Notes: generated by a model from the sequence alone, not told the origin. A stretch of DNA of 64,000 bases from Rhizobium binae (GCF_017357225.1 NZ_CP071604.1:933001-997000), one strand, 5' to 3'; shown: positions 17,162 to 27,071, counted from the stretch's first letter. Program-made: numbers and translations.

Positions 17162-19060
17162 ATGTCCGAAGAGAGCCACCCGCACGATCGCCATATGACG
17201 CCGCGCAAGCTGTTCTATCTGGCGCTCGGTTCCGTCGGCGTCGTCTACGGCGACATCGGCACCAGCCCGCTCTATGCTTTTCGCGAGGCGCTGAAGCCGG
17301 TTGCCCATGACGGCGTCACCCGTTTCGAGGTCATCAGCCTGATTTCACTGATGATCTGGGCGCTGACCATCATTGTCACCATCAAATATGTGCTGTTCCT
17401 GCTGCGCGCCGATAACGACGGCGAGGGCGGCACGCTGTCGCTGCTCGCCCTTCTGATGAAGACCGCCAACGGTCATACCGCCCTGCTGATGCTGCTTGGG
17501 CTGATGGGCGCTGCGCTGTTTCTCGGCGATGCGATGATCACCCCGGCGCTTTCGGTGCTGTCGGCCGTCGAGGGCCTGAAGCTCGTGACGCCCAGCCTGT
17601 CGGAATATATCGTGCCGATCTCGGTGGTGATCCTGGCGCTGCTCTTTGTGGTGCAGTCACGCGGCACCGGCGCGGTGGCAAAATTCTTCGGCCCGATCAC
17701 CGCCATCTGGTTCGTCGTCATGGCCGCCGCCGGCATTTCTCACATCTCCGACGACTTCGGCATTCTTGCCGCCTTCAATCCCTATTATGCCGTCAGCTTC
17801 CTGCTGCATGAGGGCTTCTACGGCGTCGTCGTGCTTGGCGCCGTCTTCCTGACGGTGACCGGCGCAGAGGCGCTTTATGCCGATCTCGGCCATTTCGGCC
17901 GCCGCCCCATTCAATGGGCCTGGTTCGCACTGGTGTTTCCGGCGCTGACGCTGAACTATCTCGGGCAGGGCGCTCTCGTGCTCGGCAGGCCGGAGACGAT
18001 GTCCGATCCCTTCTATCTGATGTATCCGCAATGGGCGCTGCTGCCGGTCGTCATCCTTGCGACCGCCGCGACGATCATCGCCAGCCAGGCCGTCATCACG
18101 GGGGCCTTTTCGCTGGTGCGCCAGGGCATCAACCTCGGCTTCCTGCCGCGCATGGAAATTCTCTTCACCTCGGAAACCAATACCGGGCAGATCTTCCTGC
18201 CGTCGGTCAATGCCGTGCTGTTCTTCGGCGTCATCTTCCTGGTATTGGGCTTCAAGACCTCGGACGCGCTGGCGACCGCCTACGGCATTTCCGTCACTGG
18301 CGCCATGGTCGTCACCTCGATCATGGCCTTCGAATTCGTCCGCGCCCGCTGGAACTGGTCGCTGCCGGTTGCCGTAATGGCGCTTGCGCCGCTGGTCGTC
18401 CTCGAAATGATCTTCCTCGGCGCCAACCTGTTGAAGATTCACGACGGCGGTTATATCCCGATCCTGATCGCCAGCGCCTTTACCGTCGTCATGTGGACCT
18501 GGCGCCGCGGCACGGCGATCCTGATGGAAAAGACCCGCCACACCGATATTCCGCTCGCCTCCTTCGTCAGTTCCATCGAGCGCAAGAGCGAACATTCGCC
18601 GGCCCAGGTTCCCGGCACGGCGATCTTCCTGACCAGCGATCCGGAATCGGCACCCGCCGCCCTCCTGCACAATCTCAAACACAACCACGTGCTGCACGAC
18701 CGTAACGTCATCCTGACGATCCGCACGGTCAACAAGCCGCGTGTGCCGAGCCACGACCGTTATAAGGTCGAGCAGATCTCCGAGCGCTTCTCGCGTGTCG
18801 AACTGCTGTTCGGCTTCATGGAATCGCAGAACGTCTCGCAGGCCCTGGCGACGCTGCGCAAGACCGGGTTGAAGTTCGACATCATGTCGACCTCCTTCTA
18901 TCTCGGCCGCCGCAAGCTGGTGCCGGACGCCAAGTCAGGCATGCCCTACTGGCAGGACCGGCTCTACATCGCGCTCGCCAACGCCGCCGCCAATCCCTCG
19001 GACTACTTCCGCCTGCCGGCCAACCGCGTGGTGGAACTGGGGTCTCATGTGATTATTTGA
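17162..19060 (+). CDS. kup: Kup-family potassium uptake protein
   Basis: A 632-residue KUP/HAK/KT transporter for H+-coupled K+ import. The N-terminus has the signature [22 protein letters not shown]. About twelve hydrophobic segments run from residue 15 to 450, and a soluble C-terminal domain of about 180 residues follows. [12 protein letters not shown] and [11 protein letters not shown] are conserved inner segments. It lies 18 bp after corA. Rhizobia often have several Kup copies; which one this is cannot be decided here. Confidence 0.95.
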   Translation: MSEESHPHDRHMTPRKLFYLALGSVGVVYGDIGTSPLYAFREALKPVAHDGVTRFEVISLISLMIWALTIIVTIKYVLFLLRADNDGEGGTLSLLALLMKTANGHTALLMLLGLMGAALFLGDAMITPALSVLSAVEGLKLVTPSLSEYIVPISVVILALLFVVQSRGTGAVAKFFGPITAIWFVVMAAAGISHISDDFGILAAFNPYYAVSFLLHEGFYGVVVLGAVFLTVTGAEALYADLGHFGRRPIQWAWFALVFPALTLNYLGQGALVLGRPETMSDPFYLMYPQWALLPVVILATAATIIASQAVITGAFSLVRQGINLGFLPRMEILFTSETNTGQIFLPSVNAVLFFGVIFLVLGFKTSDALATAYGISVTGAMVVTSIMAFEFVRARWNWSLPVAVMALAPLVVLEMIFLGANLLKIHDGGYIPILIASAFTVVMWTWRRGTAILMEKTRHTDIPLASFVSSIERKSEHSPAQVPGTAIFLTSDPESAPAALLHNLKHNHVLHDRNVILTIRTVNKPRVPSHDRYKVEQISERFSRVELLFGFMESQNVSQALATLRKTGLKFDIMSTSFYLGRRKLVPDAKSGMPYWQDRLYIALANAAANPSDYFRLPANRVVELGSHVII

Positions 19061-19127
19061 CGGGTGAAGGGGCGAGGACGACAATACTGACGCGGGTGTC
19101 CGCGCTTTGACTTCTTCCGCCACCTCT

Positions 19128-19219
19128 CCTCCGTCATGCTCGGCCTTGAGCCGAGCATCAACGCCGGGTCCACCAGCAGCTGTGGCATGGATCCTTGGCT
19201 CAAGGCCGAGATGACGGAG
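19128..19219. repeat. Dispersed palindromic element, copy A
   Basis: Outer inverted ends CTCCGTCAT (19129-19137) and ATGACGGAG (19211-19219) enclose a perfect palindrome ATGCTCGGC-CTTGA-GCCGAGCAT (19136-19158) and a second half-element ending GGCTCAAGGCCGAG. The same motif family recurs near 49825, 50030 and 62970. It lies in the 285-bp gap between kup and the hydrolase gene. Confidence 0.85.
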
Positions 19220-19345
19220 ACCGGTGATGCGTTTCCGTCAAATCGCCTTCGAAATTTGCAGCCGCATTCGAACATCCAGAACTTCGCATAGCCACATTCC
19301 GGCACGCCCCGTTAACCGGGCGTCAAGGTTAATGAGAGATTTTCG

Positions 19346-20557
19346 ATGGAATGTTCCCGCGTTCCATGCCCGGAGTTCGTGTTGCGTCGAAAGAGCCCTT
19401 CCCGTAGCAAGCTGCGTCTTCTTCCCGAGAACTGGGTGTCGCCTGTCGTCTTCGGGCTCGCCTGCTGGCTGATCTTCCCGAGCGTCGCCTCCCACGCCGA
19501 TCTCGCCACCCTGCTCGCCGGTCTCGATCGTGAGGGCGATAGCTGGCGTATGGTGCTGACCAATTCTCCCGCAGGCTCCATTCATCAGGCCGAACTCGCC
19601 TTTGCCGATCCAGAAGTGACGGGTTCGATCTCGTCGGGCGCCGGCATGGAGCTGCCCGATGGCCGCAAGGTTGCCTTCACGTCCAAGGAGAAGGGCCACG
19701 AGGACACCCCGGACGAGGATCGCGTCAACCGCGGCATGAAGAAAGGCCGTATCGTCGCCGTCGAAAAGATGCAGCCGCCGAAGGATTTTTCCGCCGGCTC
19801 CATCCTCGAGCGCACCAGGATGCTGTTCACCCCGAGCTTCGATCTCAAAGAGCGCTCGGCCTTCGTCAAGCCGAAGATCCAGGGCAAGGAAATCGAGATC
19901 GCCACTTCTTTCTATAGGAAGCAGCCGGTGATTAAGGATCATGGCGTGCCGGCGATGCTCGCAAGCCTGGTCACCAGCAACAAGGCCGATGTGCTGGCCA
20001 CCGCTTACGCGCCGGCCGCACCCGACTATGCCCGCCAGTCACCGTTCGATTCGATCCTGACCGACCAGGACAGCGGCCGCTTCGTCCCCGAGATCGGCCC
20101 GCGTGATCACGCCTGGGCCGCAAGCGTGCTGCCGGCAAGCGTCTTTTCCGCCCGCGAGCAGCAATGTCTTGCCTCCGGCATCTATTTCGAGGCGCGCGGA
20201 GAATCGGTAAAGGGCCAGGCGGCCGTTGCCCAGGTCATCCTGAACCGCGTCCGCAACCCCGCCTATCCGAAAAGCATCTGCGGCGTCGTCTATCAGAACG
20301 AGGATTGGCGCAACCGCTGCCAGTTTTCCTTCGCCTGCGACGCCATCAAGGACAGGGTGAATTCGGAATATCACTGGCGGGTCGCCCGCGACGTGGCGAT
20401 GGCGGTGACATCGGGCAAGATCTGGCTGCCGCAGGTGGGCTCGGCGACCCACTACCACGCCGTCTACGTTCGCCCGAAATGGGCAAAGACCATGGAAAAA
20501 GTCGGCCGCATCGGTCTCCATGTCTTCTACCGCACCTATGGCGGCGGCTGGAGCTGA
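19346..20557 (+). CDS. SleB-type cell wall hydrolase
   Basis: A protein of about 403 residues with an N-terminal signal anchor (about residues 31-50, VSPVVFGLACWLIFPSVASHA). A long linker of unknown fold leads to a C-terminal Hydrolase_2/SleB domain (about 270-400) with QQCLASGIYFEARGE (catalytic Glu), AAVAQVILNRVRNP, SICGVVYQ and THYHAVYVRPKW. It would cleave peptidoglycan glycan strands in the periplasm. The start is uncertain because no strong ribosome site is visible at ATG 19346; a later start just ahead of the membrane segment is possible. Confidence 0.87.
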   Translation: MECSRVPCPEFVLRRKSPSRSKLRLLPENWVSPVVFGLACWLIFPSVASHADLATLLAGLDREGDSWRMVLTNSPAGSIHQAELAFADPEVTGSISSGAGMELPDGRKVAFTSKEKGHEDTPDEDRVNRGMKKGRIVAVEKMQPPKDFSAGSILERTRMLFTPSFDLKERSAFVKPKIQGKEIEIATSFYRKQPVIKDHGVPAMLASLVTSNKADVLATAYAPAAPDYARQSPFDSILTDQDSGRFVPEIGPRDHAWAASVLPASVFSAREQQCLASGIYFEARGESVKGQAAVAQVILNRVRNPAYPKSICGVVYQNEDWRNRCQFSFACDAIKDRVNSEYHWRVARDVAMAVTSGKIWLPQVGSATHYHAVYVRPKWAKTMEKVGRIGLHVFYRTYGGGWS

Positions 20558-20696
20558 GATAAATCGTCCGGGTCCGGCCGATTTCCGGCCCCGAAAAGCG
20601 GATTCTTTCCGTCGAATTTGCGCGATCGGCCTGTGATCGCTTTATCCCTTTGATTCGACGAGGTTATTTTCTCGCTGGACAGAAGCTGTCTACGCC

Positions 20697-20724
20697 TTGA
20701 CTATACCAATCCCTAAAACTATGT
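20697..20724 (+). promoter_or_regulatory. Promoter of the F0 ATP synthase operon
   Basis: TTGACT (20697-20702) and CTATGT (20719-20724) are spaced by 16 bp, close to the alphaproteobacterial housekeeping consensus CTTGAC-N16/17-CTATAT. It lies about 105 bp upstream of the atpI start and would give a leader of roughly 100 nt. Confidence 0.65.
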
Positions 20725-20829
20725 TGCGCGCGACTTCAGAACGGGCCGGAAGGGTCTCAACCTTCGCGTCGGGGGTCCGAATGACCGGGGTAGCGGGAGT
20801 GCGGGCGACGGGCAGGCGAGGAGAGATCC

Positions 20830-21168
20830 ATGGCGGACGACCGCGAGGAAAGTCTTGATAAGCGCCGTGCGCAGCTGGGAGCGGAACTCGCGACCAAGCG
20901 CGTCGAGGCGAAGGTGGACGAGGCAAACGAAGCCCGCGCCGAGGTAAGCCGCAAAGGTTATGCCCAGGCGATGAAGCTTTCGAGCGAGTTCATTGCCGCC
21001 ATCATCGTCGGTGCTGTCCTTGGCTATCTCCTCGACCGTTTTGTTGGCACGGCGCCTTGGGGGTTGATTGTTCTTCTGCTTCTCGGATTCTGTGCCGGCG
21101 TTCTGAACGTGTTGCGTTCTGCGGGGGTGGTGGCCCATCCCCTGGACGACAAGGACGACAAGAAATAA
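20830..21168 (+). CDS. atpI: AtpI, F0F1 ATP synthase assembly factor
   Basis: A 112-residue protein. The charged N-terminal half (about 1-50, rich in Arg, Glu, Lys) is followed by two membrane helices (about 55-75 and 78-100) with the AtpI-like ELLSSEFIAAIIVGAVLGYLLDRFVGTAP pattern (here starting KLSSEF). AtpI helps assemble the c-ring and is not part of the finished enzyme. A GGAGAG ribosome site precedes ATG 20830. It is the first gene of the F0 operon. Confidence 0.92.
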   Translation: MADDREESLDKRRAQLGAELATKRVEAKVDEANEARAEVSRKGYAQAMKLSSEFIAAIIVGAVLGYLLDRFVGTAPWGLIVLLLLGFCAGVLNVLRSAGVVAHPLDDKDDKK

Positions 21169-21230
21169 GGACCGGTCCCGGTCCAGTGCAATGACCCCGC
21201 GTCCTGCGGGCCAACGAGAGAGAACAAGCG

Positions 21231-21983
21231 GTGTCTAACGATCCGACTCATCAGTTCCTGATCCAGAAGATTGTCCCGATCGAAATCGGCGGAATTGATT
21301 TTTCGTTCACCAACGCCTCGCTGTTCATGGTCGTTTCGGCCGCCGCCGCTGCGGGCTTCCTCTATTTCGCGACCTCGAACCGCGCCATCGTGCCGGGCCG
21401 TTCGCAGTCTATCGCGGAAATGTCCTATGAATTCATCGCCAATATGCTGAAGGAAGGCGCGGGCAAGCAGGGAATGAAGTTCTTCCCGCTGGTCTTCTCG
21501 CTCTTCATGTTCGTCCTGACGGCGAACCTGCTCGGCATGTTCCCCTATTTCTTCACGGTGACCAGCCAGATCATCGTCACCTTCGCGCTGGCTATCCTCG
21601 TCATCGGCACGGTGCTCGTCTACGGCTTCTATAAGCACGGCTTCCACTTCCTGAACGTTTTCGTGCCCTCGGGCGTGCCGGGCATTCTGTTGCCGCTGGT
21701 CGTCACAATCGAAATCATTTCCTTCCTATCCCGTCCGATTTCGCTCTCCGTTCGTCTTTTCGCAAACATGCTCGCCGGTCACATCACGCTGAAGGTGTTC
21801 GCAGGCTTCGTCGCCTCGCTTGGAGCCCTCGGTGCAGTCGGTGTCGGCGGAGCCGTTCTTCCCCTGATCATGACCGTCGCCCTGACCGGTCTCGAGTTCC
21901 TCGTCGCCTTCCTCCAGGCTTACGTCTTTGCGGTGCTGACTTGCATGTACCTCAACGACGCGATCCATCCGGGCGGGCACTAA
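21231..21983 (+). CDS. atpB: ATP synthase F0 subunit a
   Basis: A 250-residue integral membrane subunit forming the proton half-channels. The essential Arg is in [14 protein letters not shown] (helix 4 region, near residue 175). Five or six hydrophobic helices are visible. It starts at GTG 21231 after AGAGAGAACAAGC; no ATG gives a better start. It follows atpI by 62 bp and precedes atpE by 67 bp. Confidence 0.97.
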   Translation: MSNDPTHQFLIQKIVPIEIGGIDFSFTNASLFMVVSAAAAAGFLYFATSNRAIVPGRSQSIAEMSYEFIANMLKEGAGKQGMKFFPLVFSLFMFVLTANLLGMFPYFFTVTSQIIVTFALAILVIGTVLVYGFYKHGFHFLNVFVPSGVPGILLPLVVTIEIISFLSRPISLSVRLFANMLAGHITLKVFAGFVASLGALGAVGVGGAVLPLIMTVALTGLEFLVAFLQAYVFAVLTCMYLNDAIHPGGH

Positions 21984-22050
21984 GGATAACGACATCGACG
22001 TCAAAGGGCGTCAGTCATTCGCCGCAACAACCATTTCAAAGGAGTTCAAC

Positions 22051-22278
22051 ATGGAAGCGGAAGCAGCAAAGTTCATCGGTGCAGGTCTGGCTTGCTTTGG
22101 TATGGCCGGTACGGCTCTCGGCCTCGGCAATATCTTCGGCAGCTACCTCTCCGGCGCTCTGCGCAATCCGTCTGCCGCTGACAGCCAGTTCGGCCGTCTG
22201 GTATTCGGCTTCGCCGTTACGGAAGCTCTGGGCATCTTCTCGCTGCTCGTCGCTCTCCTCCTGCTCTTCGCCGTCTGA
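22051..22278 (+). CDS. atpE: ATP synthase F0 subunit c
   Basis: A 75-residue hairpin protein of two membrane helices joined by the polar loop [15 protein letters not shown]. The proton-carrying carboxylate is Glu in [18 protein letters not shown], near residue 58. A strong AAAGGAG ribosome site lies 8 bp upstream of the ATG, fitting the high copy number of this ring subunit. A strong hairpin follows the gene at 22294-22325. Confidence 0.97.
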   Translation: MEAEAAKFIGAGLACFGMAGTALGLGNIFGSYLSGALRNPSAADSQFGRLVFGFAVTEALGIFSLLVALLLLFAV

Positions 22279-22293
22279 TATCGGCGGATAGAT

Positions 22294-22325
22294 GGATCAC
22301 GGCCTGCGACCGCAAGCCGTGATCC
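22294..22325 (+). promoter_or_regulatory. Intra-operon hairpin downstream of atpE
   Basis: A 10-bp perfect stem GGATCACGGC (22294-22303) and GCCGTGATCC (22316-22325) is followed by TTTGC. It lies between atpE and atpF', inside the operon. It may be a partial terminator or a 3' stabiliser that raises subunit c output relative to the downstream b-type subunits. Confidence 0.7.
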
Positions 22326-22355
22326 TTTGCATTTGCAGTCCACCTGGAGGTGAGC

Positions 22356-22979
22356 ATGTTTTTTGTGACCCCGGCTTACGCTGAAGAAGCACCGGCGGCA
22401 GCGACTGGCACGGATGCGCATGCCGCTCCTGCCGCAGGCGAGGTCCACACCGAGACCGGCGTTGCCGAAGGCGAACACGCCCGTGGCCCGTTCCCGCCTT
22501 TCGATTCGACGACCTACGCATCCCAGCTGCTCTGGCTGGTGATTACGTTCAGCGTCTTCTACCTCCTTATGCAGAAGGTCATCGCGCCGCGCATCGGGGC
22601 CATCCTCGATCAGCGCCACACGCGCATCTCCCAGGACCTGGATGAAGCAGGCCGCCTGAAGGCGGAAGCCGACGCCGCCGTCCGGACCTATGAAGGCGAA
22701 CTGGCCGCTGCCCGCGCCAAGTCGAATGCGATCGCCTCCGCCGCCCGCGACGCCGCCAAGGCCAGGGCCGAAGAGGATCGCCGCGCTGTCGAGGCGAGCC
22801 TGTCGGAAAAGATCAAGGCTGCCGAAGTCCGCATCGCCGACATCAAGGCGAAGGCTTTCGCCGATGTCGGCACCATTGCCGAGGAAACGGCGGCTGCCGT
22901 CGTCGAACAGCTGATCGGCGGCACGGCTGCCCAGGCTGATGTCGCCGCCGCCGTCGCGGCCGCCAAGAAGGAGGCTTGA
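22356..22979 (+). CDS. atpG: ATP synthase F0 subunit b'
   Basis: A 207-residue peripheral-stalk subunit. A Glu/Ala/His-rich N-terminal extension (about residues 8-45) leads to one membrane helix (about 55-75, [15 protein letters not shown]) and a long alanine-rich coiled coil. ATG 22356 has a GGAGG site six bases upstream; the GTG at 22350 overlaps that site and is unlikely. Separate b and b' subunits are standard in alphaproteobacteria. It is followed by atpF after 3 bp. Confidence 0.93.
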   Translation: MFFVTPAYAEEAPAAATGTDAHAAPAAGEVHTETGVAEGEHARGPFPPFDSTTYASQLLWLVITFSVFYLLMQKVIAPRIGAILDQRHTRISQDLDEAGRLKAEADAAVRTYEGELAAARAKSNAIASAARDAAKARAEEDRRAVEASLSEKIKAAEVRIADIKAKAFADVGTIAEETAAAVVEQLIGGTAAQADVAAAVAAAKKEA

Positions 22980-22982
22980 TCG

Positions 22983-23474
22983 ATGGAGTTTCACTTTGAC
23001 GCGACTTTCTTCGCCTTTGTCGGCCTCGTCCTGTTCCTGGCGCTGGTTGTCTATCTGAAGGCTCCCGCCATGATGGCACGGTCGCTCGACGACCGCGCCG
23101 ACCAGATCCGCAACGAGCTGGCCGAAGCCAAGCGCCTGCGCGAGGAAGCCCAGCATCTGCTTGCCGAATACCAGCGTAAGCGCAAGGAAGCGGAAGCCGA
23201 GGCGGCTCACATCGTTGCCGCCGCCGAGCGCGAAGCCCAGATGCTGACTGCCGAAGCGAAGAAGAAGACGGAAGAGTTCGTCGCCAATCGCACGGCGCTC
23301 TCCGAACAGAAGATCCAGCAGGCCGAGGCCGAAGCGATGAAGGCCGTTCGTTCCGCCGCCGTCGATCTGGCGATCGCGGCCGCCGAAACGGTGCTCGCCA
23401 AGCAGGCCGACGCCAAGGTCCAGTCCGAACTGTTCGGCAACGCCGTCAGCCAGGTCAAGACACGGCTCAACTGA
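22983..23474 (+). CDS. atpF: ATP synthase F0 subunit b
   Basis: A 163-residue stalk subunit with one N-terminal membrane helix (about residues 8-28, FFAFVGLVLFLALVVYL). A charged coiled coil with AEAKRLREEAQHLLAEYQRKRKEAEAEA runs through the rest. It forms the b/b' heterodimer with the preceding gene product. It is the last F0 gene and is followed by a strong terminator; the F1 genes are not in this window, which is the usual split arrangement. Confidence 0.95.
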   Translation: MEFHFDATFFAFVGLVLFLALVVYLKAPAMMARSLDDRADQIRNELAEAKRLREEAQHLLAEYQRKRKEAEAEAAHIVAAAEREAQMLTAEAKKKTEEFVANRTALSEQKIQQAEAEAMKAVRSAAVDLAIAAAETVLAKQADAKVQSELFGNAVSQVKTRLN

Positions 23475-23495
23475 GCGGTATCGAATGGAATGAAG

Positions 23496-23523
23496 AAAGG
23501 CCGGGCATGTCCCGGCCTTTTTT
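23496..23523 (+). terminator. Rho-independent terminator of the F0 operon
   Basis: A 10-bp perfect stem AAAGGCCGGG / CCCGGCCTTT with a 5-base loop runs into a six-T tract. It lies 21 bp after the atpF stop codon. Confidence 0.93.
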
Positions 23524-23652
23524 GTTGTTGAGTGACTTCAGCCGATGATCTGTTGCAGATCCTTGGGAAAACCACCGGTCGACGGGTCTCGCCTACTCTT
23601 CGGACCCCAGCTGCGGGGCGACGAGAAGGGCCGCTCCTTATCTGTGGGCGCC

Positions 23653-24342
23653 CTATTCCGCAAGCAGCTCATCCGTCTCGGGTCCGTCCTCGCCTTTGCG
23701 CAACGGCCGGAAGCTCATACGGTGCAGGGAGCAGGGGCCATGCCTCTCGATGCCGGCGCGGTGCTGCGCTGTGCCGTAGCCGGCATGCGCGGCAAAGCCG
23801 TAATCCGGAAAGACATTGTGGGCGCGCGCCATCATCCGATCGCGCGTCACCTTGGCGACGATCGAGGCGGCGGCGATGGAGACCGAGCGCGCGTCGCCCT
23901 TGACCACGGCCTGCCCGGGGCAATCGAGGCCGGGCGGCACGTCGAGCCCGTCGGTCAGGACGTAGCTTGCCGGAACGGCAAGACTGCAGATGGCGCGGCG
24001 CATCGCGTCGAGGCTTGCCTTGCGGATATCGGTCTCGTCGATGCGTGTAGAACTGGAAGAGGCGATCGAAACGGTCGCGGTTGCGAGAATCTGCACGAAC
24101 AATTCCTCGCGCCGCTGCGCCGAAAGCTGCTTGGAATCGTTGAGGCCCTCGGGGATTCGCTTCGGATCGAGGATGACGGCGGCGGCGACGACCGGCCCGG
24201 CGAGCGGCCCGCGGCCGGCCTCGTCGGCACCGGCGACGGGCCAGTGGCCGGCCTTGCGGGCTTTGAGCTCCAGACGGAAATCCGGCACAAGCGGAGCCGT
24301 GTCGAAAAGCAGGGGAGAATCGGGTGGCGTGCGAGGTCTCAT
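23653..24342 (-). CDS. rnhB: Ribonuclease HII
   Basis: A 229-residue type 2 RNase H that cleaves RNA in RNA/DNA hybrids and at single ribonucleotides. It has [20 protein letters not shown] (catalytic Asp-Glu), [12 protein letters not shown], and [22 protein letters not shown] with the later Asp residues. ATG 24342 gives normal length; a longer frame to 24540 has no family similarity at its N-terminus. It lies 166 bp downstream of the radical SAM gene on the same strand. Confidence 0.95.
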   Translation of the reverse strand: MRPRTPPDSPLLFDTAPLVPDFRLELKARKAGHWPVAGADEAGRGPLAGPVVAAAVILDPKRIPEGLNDSKQLSAQRREELFVQILATATVSIASSSSTRIDETDIRKASLDAMRRAICSLAVPASYVLTDGLDVPPGLDCPGQAVVKGDARSVSIAAASIVAKVTRDRMMARAHNVFPDYGFAAHAGYGTAQHRAGIERHGPCSLHRMSFRPLRKGEDGPETDELLAE

Positions 24343-24508
24343 GCGGCTGAACCTCGCACGCCAACCCGATTTCCCGCAAGTCCCCGGATCAGGGCGGCGG
24401 CCGGGGACGGTCCGGCGGATGGTGGCGGTCAGGGCCATCCGCGGGAATTGCGCTCGGGGCTCGAAAACAGGGCGGTTCTTCGATGGGCCGAGGCGCAAAT
24501 TCTGTAAA

Positions 24509-25666
24509 TCAGAGCAGCGACAGCTGAACGCCGCTGCCATCAGGCGGCACGAACAGATCGTCGCGCAGAGGCAGACCGCGTCGCGTCAGGCCGAAACGCC
24601 TCGCCGCCATTTCGAAGCGCCGGGCGATCTGCCAGGCATAGGGACCGGCGCCCTTCATGCGCTTGCCGAATTCGGCATCGTAATCCTTGCCGCCGCGCAT
24701 CGAGCGCACCAGCGACATCACATGCCGGTAGCGATCGGGATAATGCTGCAACAGCCAGTCGCGGAAGAGCGGGCTGACCTCGAGCGGCAGCCTCAGGATG
24801 ACATAGCTCGCCTCGACGGCGCCGGCCGCCTTGGCCGACTCGAGGATGCGCTCCAGCTCGTGATCGTTCAGCGCCGGGATCAGCGGGGCGGCCATTACCG
24901 CCGTCTGGATCCCTGCTTCCGACAGCGTGTGGATGGTCTCCAGCCGACGCGGCGGCGTGGCGGCGCGGGGCTCCATCGTCCGGGCAAGCTTGCGGTCGAG
25001 CGTGGTCACCGAGATGCCGACGCGCACCAGGTTCTTCGCCGCCATCTCCTGCAGAATGTCAAGATCCCGCAGGATCATCGCCGATTTGGTGACGATGGAG
25101 ACCGGATGGTTCGCCTTGTTCAAAACCTCGAGAATGCCGCGCATGATGCGCCATTCCTTCTCGACCGGCTGATAGGGGTCGGTATTGGTGCCGATTGCGA
25201 TCGCCCGCACCTTGTAACCCGGCTTGGCGAGCTCCCGCTCCAGCAGCTTTGCAGCATCAGGCTTGGCGAACAGCTTCGTCTCGAAATCGAGCCCCGCCGA
25301 AAGCCCCATATAGGCGTGGGTCGGCCGGGCGAAGCAATAGATGCAGCCGTGCTCGCAGCCGCGATAGGGATTGATCGAGCGGTCGAAGGCGACGTCGGGT
25401 GACTCGTTGCGGGTGATGGCCGTGCGCGGCTTTTCGATCTGCACTTCGGTTTTGAACGGCGGCAGCTCTTCCAGCGTCTGCCATCCATCGTCAAAGGTCT
25501 CCCGCTGCAGCGCCTCGAAGCGGCCGGTTGGGTTCAGTCCGGCGCCGCGCCCGCGCCGCCGGTCGACCTCGACCCTCAGCCCGGAGGAGACGATCATCGC
25601 ATCGGCAATATCTGCCGTATTGGCAGGCGCGAATGCGGCCTGCCCTGCCAGGGACTGCTCTCTCAT
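24509..25666 (-). CDS. PA0069-family radical SAM protein
   Basis: A 385-residue radical SAM enzyme. The cluster-binding motif is CEHGCIYC (Cys near residues 104, 108 and 111) within [19 protein letters not shown], typical of the PA0069/Rv2578c group related to spore photoproduct lyase. Other segments include [13 protein letters not shown] and [21 protein letters not shown]. The reaction is unknown. The start ATG 25666 follows the family length; an upstream frame to 25753 is less likely. It is divergent from the glycosyltransferase gene. Confidence 0.88.
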   Translation of the reverse strand: MREQSLAGQAAFAPANTADIADAMIVSSGLRVEVDRRRGRGAGLNPTGRFEALQRETFDDGWQTLEELPPFKTEVQIEKPRTAITRNESPDVAFDRSINPYRGCEHGCIYCFARPTHAYMGLSAGLDFETKLFAKPDAAKLLERELAKPGYKVRAIAIGTNTDPYQPVEKEWRIMRGILEVLNKANHPVSIVTKSAMILRDLDILQEMAAKNLVRVGISVTTLDRKLARTMEPRAATPPRRLETIHTLSEAGIQTAVMAAPLIPALNDHELERILESAKAAGAVEASYVILRLPLEVSPLFRDWLLQHYPDRYRHVMSLVRSMRGGKDYDAEFGKRMKGAGPYAWQIARRFEMAARRFGLTRRGLPLRDDLFVPPDGSGVQLSLL

Positions 25667-25805
25667 CGGATTCTCCCGCAGCGGCAAGCAATCGCTTCCG
25701 CCCGTTTTGATGATTAAATTCCTATCGGCAAATTGAGAACAATGCAAGAACAAAATACGGAAAACGCCGCTGGCAAAAATTTGTGCTGCGCATTATGAGT
25801 AGGCG

Positions 25806-26324
25806 ATGTTGACGGTTATTCTCGAATGTCAGGATCAGGAATCCGAGCTGGCCCAGACCTTGTCGGTCTTGGTGGCAGGCGCGGTGGAGGGGCTTGTCGG
25901 CGATGTGGTCGTGCTCGATCACGGCTCACGTGACGGCACCTCGCGGGTCGCCGACGCGGCCGGGTGCCGGTTTCATTCGCAATGGGATATCAAGGACATC
26001 GTCGGCTCCGCCCGCGGCGACTGGCTGCTTTTCGTCGAACCGGGCGCACGCCCGCAGGCGGGCTGGATCGACGAGATTGCCGAATATATCGCGCTCAACA
26101 AGCTGCCGGCGCGCTTCACCGCCTCGCGCGGCTACCGGCGCCCGTTTTTCGAGCGCATCGGCCGCGCCGCGCCGCCGCTGGAACTTGGTCTGCTGATGCC
26201 GAAGAACCAGGCGCTGGCCGCAGCCAGAAGCGGCATGCGCCTTGCCGAATTCGCCAAGGGCCAGAGGCCGCGCAAACTCGCCAGCGAATTGGTTCCGTCC
26301 TGGGTGGCGCGCGCTGCGCGGTAA
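25806..26324 (+). CDS. GT-A-like glycosyltransferase family protein
   Basis: A 172-residue protein resembling the N-terminal part of family 2 glycosyltransferases. It has LTVILECQDQESELAQTL, VVVLDHGSRDGTSRVADAAGC (nucleotide-binding Asp region) and RGDWLLFVEPGARPQAGWIDEI in place of a DXD-type loop. It is shorter than typical GT2 enzymes (about 230-300 residues) and lacks a clear second half, so activity is uncertain. No glycan-synthesis genes lie nearby. Confidence 0.75.
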   Translation: MLTVILECQDQESELAQTLSVLVAGAVEGLVGDVVVLDHGSRDGTSRVADAAGCRFHSQWDIKDIVGSARGDWLLFVEPGARPQAGWIDEIAEYIALNKLPARFTASRGYRRPFFERIGRAAPPLELGLLMPKNQALAAARSGMRLAEFAKGQRPRKLASELVPSWVARAAR

Positions 26325-26645
26325 GTCTGTGTCATCGCCGGCGCTTGAACGCGCCGCCAGATTGGCGCCGAAAGCGCCCCTCACTTGATCCTTGCCGGCA
26401 TCGACAACCGCGGCTCACCCCCCGGGTCGGAGCCGGCAGGCGGATAAGCGGCTGCTCTTGCCCGCATCACAATCATCCCGAGATCGCGCAAAGATGGCGC
26501 CCGATCAGATTCCGCGCTATAATTTGCCATGGCGCCGCCGAAGCGCCGCGCTTCGCAACGGATGGCCATGGAATGCCGGTGGACGGCAGAAAAGGTCGGC
26601 GAAAATCTCCTCTTCTGCCGGGTTCCCGGCGAAAGGAGGTGCGTG
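26325..26645. other. Intergenic region, possible small minus-strand frame
   Basis: This 321-bp region separates the glycosyltransferase from the small secreted protein. A minus-strand frame (26381-26569, about 49-62 residues) is open but lacks a ribosome site and recognisable similarity, so it is not called. The 3' end holds the strong AAAGGAGGTG ribosome site of the next gene. Confidence 0.45.
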
Positions 26646-26960
26646 ATGATCCGCCCTATGCTTTACGGTCTCGTGGCCGTCATATCGGCGACGTTGATGA
26701 TCGCGCATCCGCATTCGGCAGCATCGCAGGCGACGCTCAGTTGCGCAGGTCGATCCGACGTCGTCAAATTTCTGGACGAAAATTTCGCTGAAAAGCTGAT
26801 GGCGGTCGGGCTGGTCAGCCAGAACTCCGTCCTCGAGGTCTATGCCGGCGAAAGCGGCACCTGGACGCTCGTCGTCACGGATGTTCACGGCATAAGCTGC
26901 ATCCTGTTGTCGGGTGACAGCTGGGAAACGATCCCGTCTCTGCCGGGCTTTGCCACCTGA
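26646..26960 (+). CDS. Small secreted protein of unknown function
   Basis: A 104-residue protein with a signal peptide (MIRPMLYGLVAVISATLMIAHPHSAASQ). The mature part is about 75 residues with two Cys (LSCAGRS and GISCILL) that could form a disulphide, and the segment NSVLEVYAGESGTWTLVVTDVHG. ATG 26646 has an excellent GGAGG site 6 bp upstream; longer frames from 26529 lack one. The family is widespread in rhizobia as a hypothetical protein; no function can be assigned. Confidence 0.8.
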   Translation: MIRPMLYGLVAVISATLMIAHPHSAASQATLSCAGRSDVVKFLDENFAEKLMAVGLVSQNSVLEVYAGESGTWTLVVTDVHGISCILLSGDSWETIPSLPGFAT

Positions 26961-26961
26961 A

Positions 26962-27057
26962 GTGCGTCGCGATCGCTCGGATTGGCTTGTTTGTCGCAAA
27001 ACCGCTGCACACTTTTGCGAGACATGCTTTAAGGCGCGTCGTGATCGTTCGGATTGG
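26962..27057. repeat. Dispersed intergenic repeat with direct-repeat flanks
   Basis: A direct repeat GCGTCGCGATCGCTCGGATTGG (26964-26985) and GCGTCGTGATCGTTCGGATTGG (27036-27057) differs at 2 of 22 positions. Between them, the minus strand reads CAAAAGTGTGCAGCGGTTTT, matching the core of the 59-bp tandem repeat near 7900 except for one base. It lies just after the small secreted protein gene. Confidence 0.85.
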
Positions 27058-27071
27058 TTTCTCGCGAAATT

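Noticed and set aside
19315..19345. GTTAAC...GGTTAAT before the SleB-type gene considered as a CtrA site.
   Set aside because: The two TTAA half-sites are 13 bp apart, not the 7 bp that CtrA requires.
26381..26569. A 62-codon minus-strand frame between the glycosyltransferase and small secreted protein genes.
   Set aside because: There is no ribosome site at either possible ATG and no recognisable motif. It could be real, but nothing supports it.
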